Positions 58,390 through 64,000 of a DNA stretch of 64,000 nt are shown one piece after another. The notes beneath the pieces are model-generated. The model made no database searches and had not been told where the DNA came from. It saw only the letters and a list, made by a program, of their open reading frames with translations. Every line of letters starts with the position of its first letter. Position 1 is the stretch's first letter. A program made the position numbers and the translations under genes. The DNA is from Nannocystis bainbridge (lineage in GTDB: Bacteria; Myxococcota_A; Polyangia; Nannocystales; Nannocystaceae), in NCBI RefSeq assembly GCF_028368995.1, contig NZ_JAQNDL010000005.1, positions 1 to 64,000 on the forward strand, in the 5' to 3' direction.

Positions 58390-60495
58390 GTGACCGCTCC
58401 AGCCCGCACTCCCGCCTCCTCCGTGCTGTTCGCCGTGGCGATCGGGCTCGGCGCGTTCCTGCTGTTCCTCGTCCAGTTCATCCTCGGCAAGCAGCTGCTC
58501 CCCTGGTTCGGCGGCGCGCCGGCGGTGTGGACCACCTGCATGCTGTTCTTCCAGCTGCTGCTGCTCGGCGGCTACGGCTACGCCCACCTGCTCGCCGACC
58601 GCTTCACGCCGGCGCGCCAGCGCGACATTCACCTCGCCGCTCTCGGCCTCGCCGCCGTGCTGCTGCTCGTGCGGGCCTTCGTGTGGCCGGCCCCGATCAG
58701 CCCCTCCGACGCCTGGAAGCCGGACGCCGAGGCCAGCCCGATCCTCGCCATCCTCGGCCTCCTCGCCTTCACCGTCGGCCTGCCCTTCCTCGTGCTCGCC
58801 GCCACCGGCCCGCTGCTGCAGAGCTGGTTCGCCCGCGTGCGCCCCGGCGTCTCGCCCTACCGCCTGTACGCGCTGTCGAACCTCGGCTCGCTGCTCGGCA
58901 TGTTCTCGTACCCGTTCGCGCTCGAGCCCGCGCTGCCGATCGCCGGTCAGGGCTGGGTGTGGTCGATCGGCTTCTTCGTGTTCGCCGGCGTGTGCGCGGC
59001 CTGTGCCGTGCTCGCCGGCTCGGCGCCCGCGATCGCCAGGCCTTCGGGACATGTCGTTTCGGACAGCAAACCCGCGGCCGGCAGGAAGCTGCTGTGGTTC
59101 GCCCTGGCGACCATCCCCTCGACCATGCTGCTGGCGACCACCAGCCAGATCAGCCAGGAGGTCGCCGTCATCCCGTTCCTGTGGATGTTGCCGCTCGCGC
59201 TCTACCTGCTGAGCTTCATCCTCTGCTTCGAGTACGAGCGCAGCTACGTGCGCGCGCTGTGGCTGCCGCTGCTCGTCATCGGCGCCGGCGGGGCCACCTA
59301 CGCCCTGTACGCCGGGGTCTACGCCGGCATGGTCCTGCAGCTCGTCATCTACCTCGTGACCCTGCTGGCCTACTGCATGGTCTGCCACGGCGAGCTGGTG
59401 CGGCAGAAGCCTGACCCGAAGTACCTGACGCAATTCTACCTGATCGTCTCCGCCGGCGGCGCGGCCGGGGGGATCTTCACGGGCGTGGTCGCGCCGCTCC
59501 TCTTCCCCGAGTTCTGGGAGCTGCCGATCGCGCTGTTCGTCGGCTTCGCGCTGGCGATGTACGTGCTGTACCGCGGCGCCTGGCCGCAGCGGCTGTGGCT
59601 GTCGGCCCTGTCGGCCTTCGGCGTGCTCGTCGGCTCGCTCGCGCTCGCGGGCGCGCTCGTCCATCACATGCGCGAGCAGCTCGACGACAACATGTTCGTC
59701 ACCCGGAACTTCTTCGGCGTCCTGCGCGTCGACCGGGCGAGCGGCGGAAACCTCGCGTACACGCGCCTGCGCCACGGCCGGATCACCCACGGCATCCAGT
59801 TCGAGGGCGAGCCGCTGAGCTCGGTCCCGACGAGCTACTACGGGCAGACCAGCGGCGTCGGCCTCGCGGTCGAGAAGCACCCGCGGCGGCTCGCCGGCGA
59901 GAAGCTGCACATCGGCGTCGTCGGCCTCGGCGCCGGCACGATGGCCACTTACGGGCGCGAGGGCGATCGCGTGCGCTTCTACGAGATCAACCCGGCCGTG
60001 GTCGCGCTGTCGACCGGCGACGAGCCCTACTTCACGTACTTGCAGCAGAGCGACGGCGAGGTCGCGGTGGTCGTCGGCGACGCCCGCGTCGCGCTCGAGC
60101 GCGAGCAGCCGCAGGGCTTCGACGTGCTCGCCATCGACGCTTTCAGCAGCGACTCGATCCCCGCGCACCTGCTCACGGTCGAGGCCGTCGAGCTCTACTT
60201 CCGCCACCTGCGCGAGGGCGGCCTGCTCGCGGTCCACATCTCCAACCGCTACCTCGACCTCGACCCGGTCGTGCGCGGGATCGGCGAGAAGCTCGGCCTC
60301 CACGTCGAGTACGTCGAGGACCTCGAGAACGACGAGGTCGTGTGGCAGAGCGACTGGATGCTGTTGGCCCGGCGCGACAGCGACATGAACAGCCCCGACC
60401 TCGTCGACGCGCTCGCGCCCAAGATCGACCCCGATGCGCCCTATCCGCTGTGGACCGACGCGTACAGCAACCTGCTGCAGGTGCTGAAGCGTTGA
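58390..60495 (+). CDS. Membrane-fused spermidine synthase-like protein
   Basis: A 701-residue protein. About twelve hydrophobic helices (residues about 10-460) form a membrane domain, followed by a methyltransferase-fold spermidine-synthase-like domain (about 470-695). The latter has QFEGEPLSSVPTSYYGQTSG, the SAM-binding glycine loop VVGLGAGTMATYG, YEINPAVVALS and DVLAIDAFSSDSIPAHLLT. The catalytic and ligand residues seem intact, so it may transfer aminopropyl groups or act on a related substrate near the membrane. The GTG start is set by TACCCT 9 nt upstream. An iteron pair encodes SGHVVSDS in the middle cytoplasmic loop. Confidence 0.85.
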   Translation: MTAPARTPASSVLFAVAIGLGAFLLFLVQFILGKQLLPWFGGAPAVWTTCMLFFQLLLLGGYGYAHLLADRFTPARQRDIHLAALGLAAVLLLVRAFVWPAPISPSDAWKPDAEASPILAILGLLAFTVGLPFLVLAATGPLLQSWFARVRPGVSPYRLYALSNLGSLLGMFSYPFALEPALPIAGQGWVWSIGFFVFAGVCAACAVLAGSAPAIARPSGHVVSDSKPAAGRKLLWFALATIPSTMLLATTSQISQEVAVIPFLWMLPLALYLLSFILCFEYERSYVRALWLPLLVIGAGGATYALYAGVYAGMVLQLVIYLVTLLAYCMVCHGELVRQKPDPKYLTQFYLIVSAGGAAGGIFTGVVAPLLFPEFWELPIALFVGFALAMYVLYRGAWPQRLWLSALSAFGVLVGSLALAGALVHHMREQLDDNMFVTRNFFGVLRVDRASGGNLAYTRLRHGRITHGIQFEGEPLSSVPTSYYGQTSGVGLAVEKHPRRLAGEKLHIGVVGLGAGTMATYGREGDRVRFYEINPAVVALSTGDEPYFTYLQQSDGEVAVVVGDARVALEREQPQGFDVLAIDAFSSDSIPAHLLTVEAVELYFRHLREGGLLAVHISNRYLDLDPVVRGIGEKLGLHVEYVEDLENDEVVWQSDWMLLARRDSDMNSPDLVDALAPKIDPDAPYPLWTDAYSNLLQVLKR
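59047..59070. repeat. 14-bp iteron pair in spermidine synthase-like gene
   Basis: CATG 59050 and CAGC 59064, 14 bp apart, in a loop between membrane halves. Confidence 0.6.
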
Positions 60496-60777
60496 GCGGC
60501 GCGATCATTCGCTGAGCACGCGGGCCGCCTGACAATTCGCGGGGCCCGCGATACACACTGCGCCGATTCGCGCCCCTGGCACGACATCGCGCATTCGAAT
60601 GATCCGCACCGGATAAGCCACAAATGACATAAGGCGCGTTCACACGGGCGCCCGTCCGCGCGTGAATAGGGCCTGGGGGCCGGCGTCGCAGCGGCCCCCC
60701 GAACAGCGTCTATCAGCGGCCGCGCTCGCTCCTGCTCCTTTGCGGGCCTGCCGCTGGTTGACGAGAGGAAGAAAGCC

Positions 60778-61572
60778 ATGCAAAAGCTCCACCCCATGAA
60801 ATGGCTTACGCGTCATGTGCCGTCGCTGCTCGCGGCGGTCACCGTCGTCGTCGGCGCAGCGCACGTCGCTCGCGCCCAAGAGCCCGCCGCCGCCGGCGTC
60901 GAGGCCGACGCTGCGAAGATCCGCCAGCTCGTGTTCGACATGGAGAAGGCGTTCGAGCAGGTCCACGACTACACCACAACCATGTACAAGCAAGAGCGCG
61001 TCAAGGGCCGCTTGATGCCGCGCGAAGAGATCGAGGTCAAGTTCCGCAAGCCGCTCGCCCTCTACCTCAAGTGGACCGGCGAGGTGAACCAGACCCGCGA
61101 GGTCATCTACGTCAAGGGCTGGAACGACGACAAGATCCGGGCCCACAAGGGCTCCTTCCCGGACATGACGGTCAACCTGCGTCCCGACTCGAGCATGGCG
61201 ATGCAGGGCAACCGTCACCAGATCACCGAGGCCCACTTCGGCCACGCGATCGGCCTCATCGCCCGCGACGCGCGGCTCAGCGAGTCGCGCCCGCAGGACG
61301 GCGTCCGTTACCTCGACCACGGCGAGAAGGTCGTCCACGGCGCCCGCAGCCGCTGCATCGAGGCCCGCACCCCCGCGGGCGGCGTGTTCACCGTCTACTA
61401 CGCCGCGCGCGCCAAGGTCTGCTTCGACCTCAAGACGAAGATGCCGACGCGGATCCAGGTCTGGGACGCCGACGGCGACCTGCTCGAGGACTACGGCTTC
61501 CAGGGCACCAAGCTCAACGTCGGCCTCGCCGACGCGGACTTCGACCCGGCCAACGAAGCGTATAACTTCTGA
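60778..61572 (+). CDS. DUF1571 family periplasmic protein
   Basis: A 264-residue protein with a Sec signal (LLAAVTVVVGAAHVARAQ). The mature part matches DUF1571 proteins, which look like LolA-type lipoprotein carriers: HDYTTTMYKQERVKGRLMPR, LALYLKWTGEVNQTREVIYV, VNLRPDSSMAMQGNRHQITE and a C-terminal ADFDPANEAYNF. It probably binds lipids or a lipoprotein in the periplasm; the role is unproven. The ATG at 60778 has a strong GAGAGGAAG Shine-Dalgarno, unlike most genes here, so this gene has a real leader. A T-rich terminator follows. Confidence 0.85.
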   Translation: MQKLHPMKWLTRHVPSLLAAVTVVVGAAHVARAQEPAAAGVEADAAKIRQLVFDMEKAFEQVHDYTTTMYKQERVKGRLMPREEIEVKFRKPLALYLKWTGEVNQTREVIYVKGWNDDKIRAHKGSFPDMTVNLRPDSSMAMQGNRHQITEAHFGHAIGLIARDARLSESRPQDGVRYLDHGEKVVHGARSRCIEARTPAGGVFTVYYAARAKVCFDLKTKMPTRIQVWDADGDLLEDYGFQGTKLNVGLADADFDPANEAYNF

Positions 61573-61582
61573 GCGATGATTC

Positions 61583-61614
61583 AGCCGGAGGCGCCTTGGC
61601 CTCCGGCTGTCTTT
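61583..61614 (+). terminator. Rho-independent terminator
   Basis: Arms AGCCGGAGGC (61583-61592) and GCCTCCGGCT (61599-61608) form a perfect 10-bp stem with a 6-nt loop, followed by GTCTTTTG. The end overlaps an iteron pair (phases 61606 and 61620). Confidence 0.85.
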
Positions 61615-61626
61615 TGAGACATGTGC
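61603..61626. repeat. 14-bp iteron pair overlapping the terminator
   Basis: CTG half-unit (phase 61606) and CATG 61620, 14 bp apart, sharing bases with the terminator stem. Confidence 0.55.
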
Positions 61627-61632
61627 TGACAA

Positions 61633-63177
61633 TCAGGGCCGAACGAACAGCGCGCCGCTGTAAATCCACGGCGCCTCGATCTCGGCGTATTCGGGCGCGT
61701 CGCCGAGGTACGGCAGCAGGTGCTTCGGCGTGACCCACACCTCCACGCGATACACCCCAGGCCCGGGCGCCTCGATCTCGATCTGTCCGCTCGACCAGGT
61801 CATGAGCTCCTCGCGCTCGTCGGCGGTCGCCCGGTACAGCACCCCGCGCACGCCCGGCGCCTCCGGGCCCTGCGGACTGCGCGGGTCGAGCGTCGGCAGC
61901 ACGGCCCGCAGCGTCAGCGGACCGCCGGCCAGCGACACCTCGGCCCCCATCTCGGTCACCGCGGCCCCCTCGGCGTAAAAATCGAACCCGACCGGCGTGC
62001 CGAGCGACTCGAACACGATGTGGTTGTTACCCGCGCGCAGCGCCGCCTTGACCGCCTGCGGCGTGAACTCGGCGGTGCGGATGCGGTTGTTGAACCACCG
62101 GATCATGCGCCGATACGAGTCGCCGCGCTCGCCGTCGGTGGCGATGGTGTCGAACACGTTCTGATGCGCGTCGGTGCCGGCGGAGATCGTCAGCCGCTGC
62201 GTCTGCCCGAGCGTCTCGAGCGCCACGATCGACGGCTCGTTGGGCAGCAAGAACCCCAGCGTCGCCAGATCGGGCTGCCGCCCCGGCTGCAGGAAGAACG
62301 GGATGATCGCCGCGAAGTAATCGTCGTCGTCGAGGCCGAGGTCCTCCATGCGGATGTCGGGGTCGAGGTTGGCGTGCAGCTGGTACAGCTCGATCCCATC
62401 GAGCCCGAGCGTCGCCAATTCGGCGAGGTCGCGGCCCTCCGTGTGCGCCACCCAGGCCAACGCGCCGGCCTCCTTGATCGCCGCGAACGCCGCCGGCGAG
62501 CTCGTGCCGTACACGTCGCTCACGTGCTTCTCGAGCCCGAACGGCATCATCTGGGCGCTCTCGATCCCCGGCATCACCATCACCTTGTGACCGTCCGGGC
62601 ACTTGAGCCACGCGGCGATCGGCGTCCCGCCGTCCCCGAGGATCGGCTCGTCCATCTCGCGCATCAGCAGCAGCTCCTCGTAGGCCGCCTCGGTCGCGTG
62701 CGTCGGATGGTCGCTCAACATCGCCACGTCGATCCGCGGCGTGCACAGCCCGAAGCGGAGATCCGCCAGACAATCCTCGTCGGGCACCCCGTTCGGCTGC
62801 GGATCGCCGTCGCACGCGTCGTGCGAGTGGTGCGAGTGCAGGTGCATGATCGCCCGCAGCTCGCGCTGGCCGCGGATCGTCGCGCAGCCGGAGATGTCGG
62901 GCTGCCCCTTGTCCCACGCGATCGGCGTGTCGGGCGGCGAAGTCTCGGCGCACCCGCCCTCGACCCCGGTCGTGCCGGTCGCCGTGGTGTCGTCGGTCGT
63001 CGACGTCGGCACGGTCGTCGTCGGCTCGCCCGTGCCCGTGGTGGAGCCGGTCGTCGTCGCGGCGCCGCTCGTCGTCGTCCCCGTCGAAGTCTCGCTGGCC
63101 GCTCCCGTCTCGCCCCCCGAACCATTGCACGCCCCGATCAGCAGCGCTCCGCTCACGATGCACGCCCAGTTGCGCAT
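61633..63177 (-). CDS. Lipoprotein with PHP-type metal-dependent hydrolase domain
   Basis: A 514-residue lipoprotein (signal IVSGALLIGACNGSG, cleavage before C18), then a 60-residue Thr/Ser/Gly linker typical of this group's surface lipoproteins, and a PHP-like domain. Metal-binding motifs are IMHLHSHHSHD (HxHxxxS/D), DVAMLSDHPTHATE and LAWVAHTEGRD, with later SAGTDAH. PHP enzymes hydrolyse phosphoesters; here the secreted location suggests an extracellular phosphatase or nuclease role. The ATG at 63177 has a GGAGG Shine-Dalgarno. It is convergent with the DUF1571 gene, sharing the terminator between them. Confidence 0.8.
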   Translation of the reverse strand: MRNWACIVSGALLIGACNGSGGETGAASETSTGTTTSGAATTTGSTTGTGEPTTTVPTSTTDDTTATGTTGVEGGCAETSPPDTPIAWDKGQPDISGCATIRGQRELRAIMHLHSHHSHDACDGDPQPNGVPDEDCLADLRFGLCTPRIDVAMLSDHPTHATEAAYEELLLMREMDEPILGDGGTPIAAWLKCPDGHKVMVMPGIESAQMMPFGLEKHVSDVYGTSSPAAFAAIKEAGALAWVAHTEGRDLAELATLGLDGIELYQLHANLDPDIRMEDLGLDDDDYFAAIIPFFLQPGRQPDLATLGFLLPNEPSIVALETLGQTQRLTISAGTDAHQNVFDTIATDGERGDSYRRMIRWFNNRIRTAEFTPQAVKAALRAGNNHIVFESLGTPVGFDFYAEGAAVTEMGAEVSLAGGPLTLRAVLPTLDPRSPQGPEAPGVRGVLYRATADEREELMTWSSGQIEIEAPGPGVYRVEVWVTPKHLLPYLGDAPEYAEIEAPWIYSGALFVRP

Positions 63178-63278
63178 AGTCGCCTCCAAGATCGCGCACA
63201 CGATATCACGGTCTCGGGCCCCGTCAGCGCCATGGGCCGTGCGCCGACTCCCGTCCCATGCGACATCGGCGCGCGACA

Positions 63279-63316
63279 TGACATGTCCTTCTGCACATGT
63301 CCCTCAAGACAGCACC
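63279..63316. repeat. 14-bp palindromic iteron array, 3 units
   Basis: CATG 63282, CATG 63296 and CAGC 63310, strict 14-bp phase, upstream of the PHP lipoprotein gene; an extra CATG lies at 63277. Confidence 0.75.
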
Positions 63317-63609
63317 TCCGTTCACGTCGACGCCTGCGGCGACTCGCGGGCGCCAACGAGGTGACGTCCCGCAACCCAGGCCACGCATCCCCGACACCAG
63401 ATTCGCCGCTGACCAGGCCGCCGACCGCAAGACCGAACCCGCGACGAATCACTCGTAGCCGCCGAGCCCGGCACGCACGCCGCAAGGACAGCCGTCGTCT
63501 ACACGCCCCATGCGCCTCGAGCTCGTCCCGCACCGCGCTCGCACGCCGCACCCGAGGCCCCCGCGCGCTTCCCGGACCGCGGCGGGTGACGGCGCCCGGC
63601 CCCGGGGTG

Positions 63610-63615
63610 TAGTCT
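63610..63615 (+). promoter_or_regulatory. -10-like box TAGTCT, 8 nt before ATG
   Basis: TAGTCT, then 8 nt to the ATG at 63624; another leaderless-type arrangement. Confidence 0.45.
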
Positions 63616-63623
63616 CGGATGCC

Positions 63624-64000
63624 ATGCCTGCCCTCGTCCCTCGCTCCGCCCTCGCTCTCGCCTTCCTGCTCGCTGCTTGCGGGGGCGACACCAAGACGGC
63701 TCCCAAGACCGACGAGAAGAAGGTCGAGGCCAAGGCCGACGCCAAGGAGGAGCCCGCGGGCGACAGTGCCAAGAAGCCGCGCCCCCGGGCTCCCGCGAGT
63801 GAGAAGGCGCGGGTCGCCGATCCGAAGGGTCGCACCGTCGTCATCGGCTCGCTGGGCGGCGACCTCGCTGCCACCAGGGCCGCCCTCAAGACGGCGGGCG
63901 CGATCGACGACGCCGGCAAGTGGGCTGGCGGCGACCTCGTCGTCGTCCAGCTCGGCAATCAGTTCGGCAACAGCAAGGACGAGAAGGCCACGCTCGCCCT
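63624..64000 (+). CDS. Lipoprotein with degenerate metallophosphoesterase-like domain (partial)
   Basis: The 5' end of a gene that runs off the window; 125 codons are visible. A lipoprotein signal (LALAFLLAACGGD, cleavage before C19) and a Lys/Glu/Pro-rich linker precede a domain whose spacing matches bacterial Shelph-type calcineurin-like phosphatases: VVIGSLGGDLAATRAALKTA and DLVVVQLGNQFGNSKDE. In active members these read GDxHGDL and VQxGDQxDRG; here Asp/His of the first block and GD/DRG of the second are replaced. The visible part therefore looks like a catalytically dead member. The rest lies outside. Confidence 0.7.
   Translation, partial: MPALVPRSALALAFLLAACGGDTKTAPKTDEKKVEAKADAKEEPAGDSAKKPRPRAPASEKARVADPKGRTVVIGSLGGDLAATRAALKTAGAIDDAGKWAGGDLVVVQLGNQFGNSKDEKATLA

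Overview
The window is very GC-rich (with a strong G/C third-position bias) and looks like a chromosomal segment of a myxobacterium, most likely of the Nannocystis type. The evidence is large Ser/Thr kinases with TPR tails, many lipoproteins with low-complexity linkers (Thr/Ser-rich or Pro-rich), FHA-sigma54 activators, dense signalling genes and frequent GTG/TTG starts. This assignment is an inference from gene content; no rRNA or tRNA gene was found to anchor it.

Layout. 1-4 kb: a FIST sensor protein and a cytoplasmic GAF histidine kinase, then a metallophosphoesterase. 4-12 kb (minus strand): a signalling cluster made of a Ser/Thr kinase-TIR-Ser/Thr kinase protein, a stand-alone ribosomal L7/L12 paralogue, a small CxxC protein, a kinase-TPR protein, a TruC-like pseudouridine synthase and a small unknown. 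12.7-18 kb: mfd, divergent from a HExxH-type lipoprotein. 18-22 kb: an esterase between two decayed genes (a WYL-type regulator and an epoxide hydrolase), then a large membrane coiled-coil protein. 22-28.8 kb (minus): a two-component pair whose response regulator carries a PD-(D/E)XK nuclease-like output domain, then AstE/AspA-like, GCS2-CBS and alpha/beta hydrolase genes. 28.9-32.3 kb: TetR, an MBL-like protein, an EEP-fold membrane protein and a small lipoprotein. 32.4-38.3 kb: a thioester-containing alpha-2-macroglobulin. 38.5-46.8 kb: KGG-repeat protein, OprP-like porin, lipoprotein, feruloyl-CoA-synthase-like ligase, FHA-sigma54 activator, pyrophosphatase and an EamA transporter. 47-53.8 kb: a basic unknown, a lipoprotein, a tandem pair of KtrB/TrkH potassium transporters with a KtrA-like subunit, and a Fis-type protein. 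54-64 kb: UPF0104 protein, FAH-family enzyme, Cys-rich secreted protein, Mph-like phosphotransferase, membrane-fused spermidine synthase, DUF1571 protein, PHP-domain lipoprotein and, at the edge, a metallophosphoesterase-like lipoprotein that lacks the usual metal-binding motifs.

The most unusual signal is not a gene. About fifty loci carry a short palindrome, GGACATGTCC (centre variants AT, AG and CT), iterated with a strict 14-bp period (10-bp palindrome plus a 4-nt spacer). Arrays of 2-6 units sit directly after stop codons, on start codons, in frame inside essential-type genes such as mfd, and beside pseudogenes. Some spacers give perfect hairpins that look like terminators. A second pattern is a TANNNT (-10-like) box placed 6-9 nt before the start codon, often GTG or TTG, for over a dozen genes, which suggests widespread leaderless transcripts. 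All coordinates were read by eye without database searches.
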